NCBI RefSeq assembly: GCF_000024865.1
Contig: NC_013595.1
Span: 3,968,001 to 4,032,000 of the forward strand
DNA from: Streptosporangium roseum DSM 43021
GTDB taxonomy: Bacteria; Actinomycetota; Actinomycetes; Streptosporangiales; Streptosporangiaceae
Length of the DNA: 64,000 nt
Direction of reading: 5' to 3'
Shown here: one piece after another, positions 32,190 to 40,700 of the stretch
Position numbering within the stretch: position 1 is the stretch's first letter
How the letters are laid out: the number at the start of each line of letters is the position of its first letter
Program-made: the position numbers and the translations under genes
Notes under the pieces: generated by a model
The model's input: only the letters and a program-made list of their open reading frames with translations
Databases searched by the model: none
What the model was told of the DNA's origin: nothing

Positions 32190-33175
32190 TGGCACTCCAG
32201 GGTGAGCAGGCCCGACTTGCGCAGGTGACCACGCTTGTAGGCACGGGTGATGAGGGTGACGTTGACGTCGGTGACGTCGTCGAGCGGGCCGACGACGGCG
32301 GTGAGGAAACGGTAGAGCTCCGCCTCGTGGGCCACGGCGACCTGAACGATCATTGTGTGGGTGCCCGAGGTGGCGGCACAGTAGCGCACGCTCGGATGGG
32401 CGGCGAGCGTCTCGCCCACCTCGTCCAGGCCGTGGGCGCGGACCGAGAGCCAGAGCTGGGCCTCCACCTCCAGGCCGAGCAGCGCGGGCTCCACCTCCGC
32501 GCGCAGGTGCACGGCCCCGCGCTCCAGGAGGCTCGCGACCCGGCGGCGGGCGGTCGGCACCGAGACCTCCAGCCGCTCGGCGATCGCGGTGAAACCGATG
32601 CGGCCGTCGTCGGCCAGCAGGCCGACGACGTCCCTTTCGGCCCCGGTCAGCTCGAGGTGCTCCGGCGGCGGGCCGGCCGTCGGCGCGGTGGCCCTCAGGC
32701 GCGCGACCTGCTCCTCGCTGAGGTACGGCGCGTGCCACTCGGCCACCGTCTGGAAGGTGTGCAGCACGACCTGGGTCCGGGTCTGGGCGATGCCGGGGGT
32801 GGCGGGGATCTGCGCGGTCAGGATCTCGTGCAGGAGGTGCCTGGAAGGGGCCACCAGCTCGCAGCCGATGTCGGCGGCTCCCGTGACGGCGTAGACCGAA
32901 CGGGTGTCGGACCGGCCGGAGAGGGCCTCGGCGACCTGCTCCGCCGTACAGGGGCTGACCCGGACGTGCAGGTGCACGGGCGTGCCGAGCCCGCAGCGCA
33001 GCTCGTCGAGGATGGCGGTGACCCGCACGGCTCCGGTGGACATCAGCCGCTGGAGGCGGCGGGCCACGGTCCGTTCGTGCTCGCCGACGGCACCGCCGAT
33101 CTCGCCCCAGGTCGCGCGGGGGGCGACCTGGAGGGCGGCGACCAAGCGACGGTCTAGATCATCCAAAATGGTCAC
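32186..33175 (-). CDS. Tandem Lrp/AsnC family transcriptional regulator
   Basis: The 329-residue protein is two Lrp/AsnC units in one chain. The first has a helix-turn-helix at residues 5-50 (DDLDRRLVAALQVAPRATWGEIG) and an effector domain (PVHLHVRVSP). The second has a helix-turn-helix at about 175-220 (LTGAERDVVGLLADDGRIGFTAIAERL) and a second effector domain (AQLWLSVRAHG, HTMIVQVAVAHEAELYRFL). Lrp-type effector domains bind amino acids. It should control itself, the M20 gene behind it, and the divergent transporter whose start is 121 bp away. Confidence 0.92.
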   Translation of the reverse strand: MTILDDLDRRLVAALQVAPRATWGEIGGAVGEHERTVARRLQRLMSTGAVRVTAILDELRCGLGTPVHLHVRVSPCTAEQVAEALSGRSDTRSVYAVTGAADIGCELVAPSRHLLHEILTAQIPATPGIAQTRTQVVLHTFQTVAEWHAPYLSEEQVARLRATAPTAGPPPEHLELTGAERDVVGLLADDGRIGFTAIAERLEVSVPTARRRVASLLERGAVHLRAEVEPALLGLEVEAQLWLSVRAHGLDEVGETLAAHPSVRYCAATSGTHTMIVQVAVAHEAELYRFLTAVVGPLDDVTDVNVTLITRAYKRGHLRKSGLLTLECQ

Positions 33176-33296
33176 GGAGGCTCGTTTTTGTGTCGGAAAT
33201 ATAAAAAGACTTCAAGATGTTTGACTAGTTCTATCATTCAGTTGCAAGGTAGGCCACTTGAGAGACTTCGTACACCTCTAAGCGCGAGGAGTCCCC
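33176..33296. promoter_or_regulatory. Divergent promoter region, Lrp-type regulator/MHS transporter
   Basis: This 121-bp AT-rich segment contains TATAAAAAG (33200-33208) and TTGACTAG (33221-33228). One promoter probably faces each way, with the regulator's sites between them; no exact operator repeat was found. Confidence 0.45.
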
Positions 33297-34601
33297 GTGG
33301 CCACAGTTCCCCCCAGGTCGGCCCCGCTCGGCGTCCCACGGAGCCGGGTCCGCCAGTTGATGGCCGCCAACGTCGGCAACGTCGTCGAGTGGTTCGACTG
33401 GTACACCTACTCGTTCCTGGCGATCTACTTCTCCACCCAGGTCTTCCCCAAGGGTGCGGGCAACAGCATGGTGCCGTTGCTGAGCACGTTCGCGGTCTTC
33501 GCGGTCGGGTTCTTCATGCGGCCGCTCGGCGGGCTGCTCGTCGGCTCGTTCGCCGACCGGTTCGGCCGCAAGGCCGCCATGACCTTCACGATCATCCTGA
33601 TGGGCGCCGGATCGCTGCTGGTCGCGATCACGCCGACCTACGAGACGGCCGGCGTGCTCGCGCCGATCATCCTGACGCTCGCCCGGCTGACCCAGGGCCT
33701 GTCGGTGGGCGGGGAGTTCGCCGCCGCCACCACCTTCCTCGTGGAGTCCGCCCCGCCCGGCAGGCGCGGCCTGTTCTCCAGCTTCCAGTACGTCAGCACC
33801 ACCATCGGCCAGCTCCTCGCCTCCGGCCTCGCCGCCCTCCTCGCCGCCCTCCTGAGCGAGGCCGAGATGGGCTCGTGGGGCTGGCGCATCCCGTTCGTCG
33901 TCGGCGCCCTGGCCAGCCTCGTCGGGCTGTGGATCCGCAACGGCGCCGAGGAGACCACGACCCTGGCCGAGGACATCAAGAACGGCGTGGCCGAGAAGCC
34001 GAAGCTCTTCGAATTCCTGGTCCGCTACCCGACCAAGGCATTCATGATCGTCGGCATCACCATGGCGGGCACCGTCGCCTACTACACCTGGACGACGTTC
34101 CTGCCCACCTACGCCCAGCTCACGGTCAAGTTCGACAAGGCCGAGGCACTCCAGGTCGGCACGGTCTCGCTGCTGTTCTTCATGGTGCTGCAGCCGCTGC
34201 TCGGCATGCTGTCGGACCGGGTCGGCCGCAGGCCGATGCTGATCGCCTTCGGCCTGGCGTTCACGGTGCTGCCGGTGCCGCTGATGGGGATGCTGACCGA
34301 CTCCTTCGCCAGCCTGCTGCTCGTCCAGTGCGTCGGCATGGTCTTCCTCGGCTGCTTCACCTCGATCTCGGCGGCGGTCAACTCCGAGCTCTTCCCCACC
34401 CGGGTCAGGGCGTCGGGCGCCGGCTTCCCCTACTCCCTGACCGTCGCGCTGTTCGGCGGCACCGCTCCGCTGGTGGGCACGGCGCTGGTCGACGGCGGCA
34501 ACGCCGGGATGTTCGCGTGGTACATGTCGGCGCTCGCGCTGGGATCGACCCTGGTCTACCTCTTCGCGCTCAAGGAGACCAAGGACCAGCCGCTGAGCTG
34601 A
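33297..34601 (+). CDS. MFS transporter, metabolite:H+ symporter (MHS) family
   Basis: The 434-residue protein has twelve predicted helices and the MHS marks: ANVGNVVEWFDWYTYSFLA at helix 1, GSFADRFGRKAAM and LSDRVGRRPML at the two 2-3 loops, RLTQGLSVGGEFAAATTFLVE at helix 4 and ELFPTRVRASGAGFPYSL late. This subfamily imports organic acids or betaines with protons (KgtP, ProP and ShiA types). Divergence from the M20/Lrp operon suggests that the cargo is the M20 substrate. Start GTG 33297. Confidence 0.92.
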   Translation: MATVPPRSAPLGVPRSRVRQLMAANVGNVVEWFDWYTYSFLAIYFSTQVFPKGAGNSMVPLLSTFAVFAVGFFMRPLGGLLVGSFADRFGRKAAMTFTIILMGAGSLLVAITPTYETAGVLAPIILTLARLTQGLSVGGEFAAATTFLVESAPPGRRGLFSSFQYVSTTIGQLLASGLAALLAALLSEAEMGSWGWRIPFVVGALASLVGLWIRNGAEETTTLAEDIKNGVAEKPKLFEFLVRYPTKAFMIVGITMAGTVAYYTWTTFLPTYAQLTVKFDKAEALQVGTVSLLFFMVLQPLLGMLSDRVGRRPMLIAFGLAFTVLPVPLMGMLTDSFASLLLVQCVGMVFLGCFTSISAAVNSELFPTRVRASGAGFPYSLTVALFGGTAPLVGTALVDGGNAGMFAWYMSALALGSTLVYLFALKETKDQPLS

Positions 34602-34722
34602 CCGGCCGGCGGGCCCTCACCGCGCCCGGCCGGGGATCCTCACCGGGGCGCGGGACGGCCCCGCCCGCGCGCCGGCCGAGCCGCCCGGGACGGCGTGGAG
34701 GGATCGCCGCGGTCGCCGATCC

Positions 34723-34947
34723 CTACGGGTGCCGCTGGGGGGCCTGCTTCACCTGGAGGTCTTCGAGCAGGACCTGCGTGGCGGCGGCGACGGCGTCCAC
34801 GGCCCGGTCGAAGGCCTCCGCGTTGCGCGCGGACGGGGAGCGGAACCCGGAGAGCTTGCGGACATACTGAAGCGCGGCGGCACGCACGTCCTCAGTCGTC
34901 ACATCGCTGGCGTACGGTTCGCGAAGGGTTTTGATACTCCGGCACAT
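34723..34947 (-). CDS. DUF2277 family protein
   Basis: The 74-residue protein MCRSIKTLREPYASDVTTEDVRAAALQYVRKLSGFRSPSARNAEAFDRAVDAVAAATQVLL (shown only in part by its key words MCRSIKTLR, ALQYVRK and FDRAVD) matches DUF2277, a small conserved family of unknown role. ATG 34945-34947 gives the family N-terminus. Confidence 0.9.
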   Translation of the reverse strand: MCRSIKTLREPYASDVTTEDVRAAALQYVRKLSGFRSPSARNAEAFDRAVDAVAAATQVLLEDLQVKQAPQRHP

Positions 34948-35059
34948 GGCACGACGGTACGACATCCCTCCGACATTCCGCCCCCGTGTTCCATCGCCGA
35001 TCCCGGCCTCGCGCGGCGAGACCGGGACCGGGGTGGTGCTCCGCCCGCCGCGGGCGCGC

Positions 35060-36292
35060 TCAGCCGGTCGCTCCGGCGCCGGGGGAGACCATGAGCAGCC
35101 CCAGGCACATCTCGTCGCTGGTGCCCTCGCCCCAGACGACGTAGCGCGGCGGCAGGTCGCGCATCGCGGGCAGCAGCTTGCGGAGGCCGGCGTCGTGGGT
35201 GCAGGTCACCCGGAGGGTGTCGCCGGCCTTGACGGCGACCGGCTCGGCCAGCGGGCGGATGGCCTGCTCGTCGAAGTTATAGGCGGGGATGTCGAGCAGG
35301 GTCCGCGCGCCGGGCCGGCCGGGGTTGAGCTCCATCTTGATCGAGCGTCCGAGCAGGTGCATGTGCCCGGCGACGGCGTACACGGTGGCGGCGTCCTCGA
35401 TCTTCTGGTCGCAGTGCTGGGTGGCGGCGGCGACGGGAGACCTGCCGCCGTTGCAGAACGCGTTGAGCTCGGTCACGGATCTCCCGGCCTGGTCCCCGAA
35501 ACGGTGCACCACGTCGCGGACCGCCGCCCCACGGTCGCACAGCGGGCCGGACTCCTCGGCGGTGCAGGGCAGCTCGATCGGCGCCGCCAGCCGTGCGGTC
35601 GCCAGCGGGGCGAGGTCGGCCTTGCCGTCGGTGAGCCGCAGCCGGATCCCGGACTGGTCGCTGCCGACCGGCTTGCCCTCGGCGGTGAGCAGGTTGTAGT
35701 GCACCTGGATGATCAGCCTGCTGCCGGCCGGCATCGGGTAGCCGACCTTCTGGGTGAGCAGTGTCTCGTCGGCCCCCGGAGCCCAGTGGCCGATCCAGTC
35801 GCCGTCCTCGACGCCGGCGTCGCCGAAGCAGGTCCATCCCTCACCCGGCGTGCTCGCGTCCAGCTTGCCGGCCGTCGCGGCCTGCTCCGCGCCGACCCGG
35901 AAGATGATCGCGTGGTGGACGATGTCGGTGTTCTGCGGCAGGAACTGGCTGCCGGTGAGGAACGCCCGGCCGGTCAGCCCGGGGTCGACCAGGAAGCAGC
36001 GGTATTCGTCGGTGCCCCCGGAGGGCGCCGACGGGGTGTAGGGCTGCGGCAGCTTCAGGCTGACGAATCGCTCGGAGGCCCGCAGCGGTGCCGCCGCCGG
36101 TGGCACGGACGGCTTCCCGTGACCGCCGTGCGCCCCGGTCCCGGCCGCCGCGCTCGGAGCGTTCGAGGCGGCCGGAGGTCGCTGTACGGAGCATGACGCG
36201 ATGAGCAGGACGGTGGCGAGCGCGATGGCCATCCCGGCCACCCACCGCACCGGCCGGACTGCGTGTCTCAAAACCCGCCCCCTGTTCTCCAC
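35060..36292 (-). CDS. Copper type II ascorbate-dependent monooxygenase-like lipoprotein
   Basis: The 410-residue protein has a lipoprotein signal (LATVLLIASC, Cys about residue 34) followed by a His/Gly-rich stretch GAHGGHG. It then has the two-domain copper pattern of PHM-like enzymes: the His pair in DIVHHAIIFRV, VHYNLL, the HxH of VAGHMHLLG, and the Met ligand region GTSDEMC near the end. Several Cys (YRCFL, WTCFG, LPCTAEE, HCDQK) suit disulfides. It would hydroxylate a small substrate on the cell surface. The substrate is unknown; bacterial members are little studied. Start GTG or ATG at 36290-36292. Confidence 0.85.
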   Translation of the reverse strand: MENRGRVLRHAVRPVRWVAGMAIALATVLLIASCSVQRPPAASNAPSAAAGTGAHGGHGKPSVPPAAAPLRASERFVSLKLPQPYTPSAPSGGTDEYRCFLVDPGLTGRAFLTGSQFLPQNTDIVHHAIIFRVGAEQAATAGKLDASTPGEGWTCFGDAGVEDGDWIGHWAPGADETLLTQKVGYPMPAGSRLIIQVHYNLLTAEGKPVGSDQSGIRLRLTDGKADLAPLATARLAAPIELPCTAEESGPLCDRGAAVRDVVHRFGDQAGRSVTELNAFCNGGRSPVAAATQHCDQKIEDAATVYAVAGHMHLLGRSIKMELNPGRPGARTLLDIPAYNFDEQAIRPLAEPVAVKAGDTLRVTCTHDAGLRKLLPAMRDLPPRYVVWGEGTSDEMCLGLLMVSPGAGATG

Positions 36293-36616
36293 GGGACCAC
36301 CCGTGGGCTCCGACGCGTGCCGGGGCAGGAACTCCGGTCGAGTTCCGGACCCCGGGCGCCCACTCCAGAGTCCTCGCTCCCGGGGCGTTTTTCATCGGCC
36401 GGAAGGTCGAAACCACTCCTTCATGCGGCCGGCGGCACTCCTCCGTGCGACGGAGGACGCCTCTACGCCGCAAGTGGCAGTCATCACACCTTCCCCGCGC
36501 CCGCCCAGGTCACGCGACCGTCCCCGCCGCCCGGTCCCCTCGCCCGCCGGCGGCCGCGGAGATCGCCGTGGAAGGCGAGGCCGTCCGGGTCGGGACCCGG
36601 CTGACGAGGGAGCGGC
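36293..36616. other. Gap of 324 bp without recognisable gene
   Basis: This lies between the stop of the NAD synthetase gene and the start of the monooxygenase gene, both leftward. Frames here are short and Arg/Pro-rich. It should carry the monooxygenase promoter; GCGTTTTTCATCGG near 36385 is the only less GC-rich patch. Confidence 0.45.
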
Positions 36617-37447
36617 TCAGGGGGCGATCGGCGGCTGCCGCTTGTGCTCGGTGAGCCGGTAGCGGCGGACGATGGTCACGAAGGCGGCCTCATCGACCGG
36701 CTTGCCTTCCAGGAGGTCGTCGATGTCGTCGTAGGTGACGCCGAGCGCCTCCTCGTCGGGCCTGCCCGGGTTCAGTGTCTCCAGGTCCGCGGTCGGGGTC
36801 TTCCCGATCAGCGCGGACGGCGCACCCAGAGCCTGCGACATGGCCCGCACGCGCCGCTTGGTGAGGCCGGTGAGCGGAACCACGTCGGCCGCGCCGTCGC
36901 CGAACTTGGTGAAGAAGCCGGAGACCGCCTCGGCAGCGTGGTCGGTGCCCACAACCAGCCCTTCGTGTGCGCCCGCCACCGCGTACTGAGCGATCATGCG
37001 CTGCCTGGCCTTGATGTTGCCGTGCGCGAAGTCCTGGTGGTGCGCGTCGCGGAAGACCATGCCGCCGGCCAGCAGCGCCTCCAGCGCGGCGTCGCTGGCG
37101 GACTTCACATCGACGGTCAGGACCCGGTCGGGCCGGATGAACTCCAGCGCCAGCTGCGCGTCCTTCTCGTCGGCCTGGGCGCCGTACGGCAGCCGCATCG
37201 CGAAGAACGTCGATTCCCGCCCGGCGGCACGGACCCGCTCGACCGCGAGCTGGCACAGCCGGCCCGCGGTCATGGAGTCCACCCCGCCGCTGATGCCCAG
37301 CACCAACGAGCGCAGGCCCGTGGAGGTCAGCTGGCCGGTGAGGAAGGCCACCCGGCGCTCGATCTCCTGCCGTACATCGAAGGACGCGCTCACCTGGAGA
37401 TCCCGGGCGATCTCCTGCTGCGGGGACATGGACACCGGCTCGGTCAC
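36617..37447 (-). CDS. nadE: Ammonia-dependent NAD+ synthetase
   Basis: The 276-residue protein has the P-loop pyrophosphatase motif LVLGISGGVDSMTAGRL, then RLPYGAQADEKDAQ, GNIKARQRMIAQYAVAG, VVGTDHAAEAVSGFFTKFGDGAADVVPL, and LTKRRVRAM. This is the complete signature of NadE of the short, ammonia-using type (usual length about 275). It amidates deamido-NAD in the cytoplasm. GTG 37445-37447 is chosen by length match with the family; an open frame upstream adds a Pro/Ala-rich tail. Transcribed alone. Confidence 0.95.
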   Translation of the reverse strand: MTEPVSMSPQQEIARDLQVSASFDVRQEIERRVAFLTGQLTSTGLRSLVLGISGGVDSMTAGRLCQLAVERVRAAGRESTFFAMRLPYGAQADEKDAQLALEFIRPDRVLTVDVKSASDAALEALLAGGMVFRDAHHQDFAHGNIKARQRMIAQYAVAGAHEGLVVGTDHAAEAVSGFFTKFGDGAADVVPLTGLTKRRVRAMSQALGAPSALIGKTPTADLETLNPGRPDEEALGVTYDDIDDLLEGKPVDEAAFVTIVRRYRLTEHKRQPPIAP

Positions 37448-37692
37448 GGTTGCTCCTCGGTCGGGCCCGCGGGCAGGGGCGGCACGCGCCGCCGGACCGG
37501 GGCCCAGGGGTGTGGGGGACGGAGGCACTCTACGGGGAGCGAGCCGGGCACGTCGTTTCAGGTCCTCGTCCGCCGCAGTGCCGCCGGGTCCACCGCTGTC
37601 CCGGCGGAGGCCTCACCTCACCCGGCGTCCGCGGGTCGCCTTCGCGGAGCGCGTGTCATGCGGTGGAGCGCCCCCCTTCTAGGATCCAAGGT

Positions 37693-38313
37693 GTGGCGAA
37701 GTATTTCGATGTGCATCCGGACAGCCCTCAGCCTCGGTTGATCAGCCAGATAGTCGAGCTTTTGCATGCGGACGGGCTGATCGCGTACCCGACGGACTCC
37801 TGCTACGCGCTGGGGTGCCGGCTGGGCAACAAGGAGGGCATCGACCGGATCAGAGAGATCCGCAAACTCGGCAGTGACCACCACTTCACTCTGATCTGCA
37901 GGGACTTCGCCCAGTTCGGCCAGTTCGTTCATGTGAGCAATGCGCTGTTCCGGTCGGTCAAGGCGGCGACTCCCGGCGGTTACACGTTCATCCTGCCCGC
38001 GACCAAGGAGGTGCCGCGGCGGTTGCTGCATCCCCGGAAGAAGACGGTCGGCGTCCGGATCCCCGATCACGTCGTCACGCAGGCGCTGCTGGCCGAGCTC
38101 GGCGAACCGCTGCTGTCGAGCACCCTGCTGCTGCCCGATGAGACCGAGCCGTTGACGCAGGGGTGGGAGATCAAGGAGAGGCTCGACCACGTGGTGGACG
38201 CCGTCATCGACTCCGGCGAGTGCGGCGCCACCCCGACGACGGTCGTCGACTTCTCACAGGGAGAGCCTGAGATCCTCCGCCGGGGCACCGGAGACCCGTC
38301 CCTCTTCGAGTAG
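37693..38313 (+). CDS. Sua5/YciO/YrdC family protein, YciO-like
   Basis: The 206-residue protein matches the YciO branch of threonylcarbamoyl-AMP synthases over its length: YFDVHPDSPQPRLISQIVELL, GLIAYPTDSCYALGC, HHFTLICRDF, TPGGYTFILPATKEVPRRLL, KTVGVRIPDH, GEPLLSSTLLLP. YrdC/Sua5 members make the t6A precursor in tRNA; YciO's own role is less clear. Start GTG 37693. The stop codon lies 78 bp before the transposon's target duplication, so the gene is intact. Confidence 0.92.
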   Translation: MAKYFDVHPDSPQPRLISQIVELLHADGLIAYPTDSCYALGCRLGNKEGIDRIREIRKLGSDHHFTLICRDFAQFGQFVHVSNALFRSVKAATPGGYTFILPATKEVPRRLLHPRKKTVGVRIPDHVVTQALLAELGEPLLSSTLLLPDETEPLTQGWEIKERLDHVVDAVIDSGECGATPTTVVDFSQGEPEILRRGTGDPSLFE

Positions 38314-38390
38314 GCGGCAGGCCAGCGAAGGGCCGGGTTCTCTGACGGGGCCGAGGAGGGGAGTCCGCGCGCCCCCTGGCGATGCGGTGC

Positions 38391-38395
38391 GACAC
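38391..38395. repeat. Left 5-bp target-site duplication of the Tn3 transposon (GACAC)
   Basis: GACAC directly precedes the first GGGG of the left terminal repeat and is repeated exactly at 47542-47546 after the right terminal repeat. Five-base duplications are the rule in the Tn3 family. Confidence 0.9.
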
Positions 38396-38450
38396 GGGGT
38401 GCCGGTAAGACTCGTGCAACCAAGTACACCCGATTGAGTCCGCCCAGGTC
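38396..38450 (+). repeat. Left terminal inverted repeat of the Tn3 transposon
   Basis: It begins GGGGTGCCGGTAAGA and includes TCGTGCAACCA and GTACACCCG. It differs from the right end at seven positions, longer than the 38 bp usual in the family. Confidence 0.92.
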
Positions 38451-38525
38451 GGTGCTAGGGCCTGTCTCTTGGATCTCCGGCGTGGCGCGCTGGCTTGGCG
38501 GAACATTTTGCAAAGATCGCTGCAT

Positions 38526-39413
38526 GTGCAGGATCGCCACGATCTGTCCGATGACGAGTGGGAACGACTAAAGCCCCGGCTTCCCTCGGATCCGCCTCGT
38601 GGTGGACGGTGGGCCGACCACCGCCGTGTGATCAACGGGATCCTATGGCGGACCCGTACCGGCTCGCCTTGGCGCGATCTGCCGAGCGAGTACGGCACCT
38701 GGAAAACCGTATACATGCGGCATCGCCGCTGGTCAGGCGACGGAACATGGCAGCTGATCCTGGACCTGCTGCGGGCCGGGTGCGATGTGGCCGAAGGCGA
38801 CGACTGGACGGTTAGCGTCGATTCCACCATCAACCGGGCCCACTAGGACTCCGCCGGGGCCCGCCGCGAGCTGCCCCGCGACAACGGCTGCCGGGTAAAG
38901 GACGAATCGGACGGCCGCGAGGCCATCGGCAAGTCCCGCGGGGGCCGCACCACTAAGATCCATCTGGCGGCCGACCGGCGTTGCCGCCCGCTGGCCACGG
39001 TAACCACCCCCGGGCAGCACCACGATAGCCGGGCATTCACCAAGGTCATGGACCGTATCCGGATCCTGCGCCGAGGGCTGGGGCGACCGCGAGTCACCCC
39101 AGCCCGCGTGCTGGCGGACAAGGCGTACTCCTCCCGGGCCATCCGCGACCACCTGCGCGGCCGCGGCATCAAGCTGGTCATCCCCGAGAAGGAGGACCAG
39201 AAGGCCCATCGCCGCAACCGCGGCTCGGCCGGCGGGCGCCCCCGCGCCTTCGACGCCGAACGCTACAAAGACCGCAACACCGCCGAGCGCTGCTTCAACA
39301 AGCTCAAAGGCTTCCGCGCTGTGGCCACCCGCTATGACAAGAGAAAACACATCTACCAAGGCACCATCGACGTTGCCTCGATCCGGATATGGCTTCGCGA
39401 CCCCGTCACCTGA
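38526..39413 (+). pseudogene. IS5-family transposase interrupted by an in-frame stop
   Basis: From GTG 38526 the frame encodes DRHDLSDDEWERLKPRLP, VINGILWRTRTGSPWRDLP and the first catalytic Asp in VSVDSTINRAH, then TAG at 38844-38846 where relatives have a Gln codon (RAHQ). The same frame continues with IHLAADRRCRPLATVTTPGQ, RVLADKAYSSRAIR (second Asp region) and ERYKDRNTAERCFNKLKGFR (catalytic Glu region) to the TGA at 39411-39413. One C-to-T change explains the stop. GGCCTGTCTCTTGGATCTC just upstream looks like an IS left end; the right end near 39413-39430 is degraded. It lies inside the Tn3 transposon next to its left repeat. Confidence 0.85.
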
Positions 39414-39431
39414 GATGAACAGGGGTAGACC

Positions 39432-39839
39432 TTAGTCGAGCACCGCGGTGGCTTCGACCTCGACCATCAGATCGGGCTCGCCCAGGGCCGCGACGCCCAG
39501 CAGAGTGATCGGCTTGACCGGGTCGACTCCCAGTTTCGCTGCTGCCCGCGCGACCCCCTCGCCCAGCAGCGGCATCTTGTCCGCACTCCAGTCGACGACA
39601 TAGATGGTCAGCTTGGCCACGTCGTCGAACGACCCACCGACCTCGGCCAGTGCTGTGCCCACATTCAGATAGGCCTGCTCGACCTGGGCCGCGAAGTCGC
39701 CCTCACCGACCTTCCGGCCCTCGGCGTCGCGCGCAACCTGTCCGGCGAGGAACACCGTTCTCGATCCAGTGGCGATCGACAGCTGCCGGTACACCTCCGG
39801 CTTCGGTAGTCCGTCGGGATTGATCAGCGTCACGGTCAC
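39432..39839 (-). CDS. RidA family protein (transposon passenger)
   Basis: The 135-residue protein has TGSRTVFLAGQVARDAEG, VEQAYLNVGTALAEVGGSFDDVAKLTIYVVDW and LLGVAALGEPDLMVEVEATAVL. This is the RidA fold, but with Gly in the place where the catalytic Arg of true RidA usually stands, so it belongs to a divergent Rid subgroup. It is divergent from a TetR-type regulator, with a palindrome in the 65-bp gap. Start GTG 39837-39839. Confidence 0.88.
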   Translation of the reverse strand: MTVTLINPDGLPKPEVYRQLSIATGSRTVFLAGQVARDAEGRKVGEGDFAAQVEQAYLNVGTALAEVGGSFDDVAKLTIYVVDWSADKMPLLGEGVARAAAKLGVDPVKPITLLGVAALGEPDLMVEVEATAVLD

Positions 39840-39876
39840 AGCTGCACTCCTTTGATGACGACACTAACTCTCCAAA

Positions 39877-39893
39877 ACATAGCATTGCTATGT
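39877..39893. promoter_or_regulatory. Palindromic operator candidate between ridA-like and tetR-like genes
   Basis: ACATAGCA and TGCTATGT form a perfect 8-bp inverted repeat around a single T, 11 bp before the TetR start codon and 37 bp from the RidA-like start. This spacing and symmetry fit autorepression and control of the divergent gene by the TetR-type protein. Confidence 0.75.
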
Positions 39894-39904
39894 AATGTGA
39901 GATC

Positions 39905-40570
39905 ATGTCTAGGACGAAGGATCCAGGTGTGCGCGCTTTCCTGATCGACCGTGCCGCGCAGATGCTGCGCGCACGGCAGCCGATCAGTCTCCGCTCCCTT
40001 GTCGCCGGAACCGGCGTGTCGACGATGGCCGTCTACACCTACTTCGGCGGCATGGACGGTTTGTGGAAGGCGATGCGGCAGGAAGGCTTCATCCGACTGG
40101 CAGCCAGGCTCTCCAGAGTCACGATGTCCGAGGATCCGGTCCAGGACCTCACCTCTCTAGGCGCCGCTTACGTGACCAACGCTCTGGACGAACCCGACCT
40201 CTACCGTGTCATGTTCGATGCGAACTTCGACCTCGAGGACCCCCAGGCCGCCGATGACACCCTGCACAGCCTCGTCCACGCCGTCCAACGAGGCAAAGCC
40301 ATCGGCCGCTTCCGCAGCAATGTCGACCCCCTCACGCTCGCAACCCAAAGTTGGGCCATCGGCCACGGACTGGTGTCGCTCGTGGCCACCGGCCCGCTCC
40401 CACGTGAAGCACTCGCGTACGGGATCCCCATGTTGACCGCCCTCTTCGTCGGCGCAGGCGATGACCCCGACTCATGCCCCCAATCAGTGGAACGAGGCTG
40501 GGGGCGGCTCTTGCCTGAACCGGCAACAAGCCGGAGACGACAAGTGCATGATCCACAAGACACACCCTAG
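39905..40570 (+). CDS. TetR/AcrR family regulator
   Basis: The 221-residue protein begins with an AcrR-type helix-turn-helix: IDRAAQMLRARQPISLRSLVAGTGVSTMAVYTYFGGMDGLWKAM. The C-terminal ligand domain contains LYRVMFDANFDLED and WAIGHGLVSLVATG, as in the TetR_C_33-like group. It is divergent from the RidA-like gene, whose promoter shares the palindrome. The last about 25 residues (SRRRQVHDPQDTP) look like a read-through extension after a shortened natural end. Both genes are cargo of the Tn3 transposon. Confidence 0.9.
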   Translation: MSRTKDPGVRAFLIDRAAQMLRARQPISLRSLVAGTGVSTMAVYTYFGGMDGLWKAMRQEGFIRLAARLSRVTMSEDPVQDLTSLGAAYVTNALDEPDLYRVMFDANFDLEDPQAADDTLHSLVHAVQRGKAIGRFRSNVDPLTLATQSWAIGHGLVSLVATGPLPREALAYGIPMLTALFVGAGDDPDSCPQSVERGWGRLLPEPATSRRRQVHDPQDTP

Positions 40571-40700
40571 TGTCCACGGACCGTTGAGGGATCTTTCTTT
40601 GATCGTCGGACGTGCGTGATCGTGCACGGCCAGTATTGATCCGGATTCGTGGGGTTTGCGGCGGCGTGGCCGACCGCTTCGCGAGAGAGCCGGATGTCGC

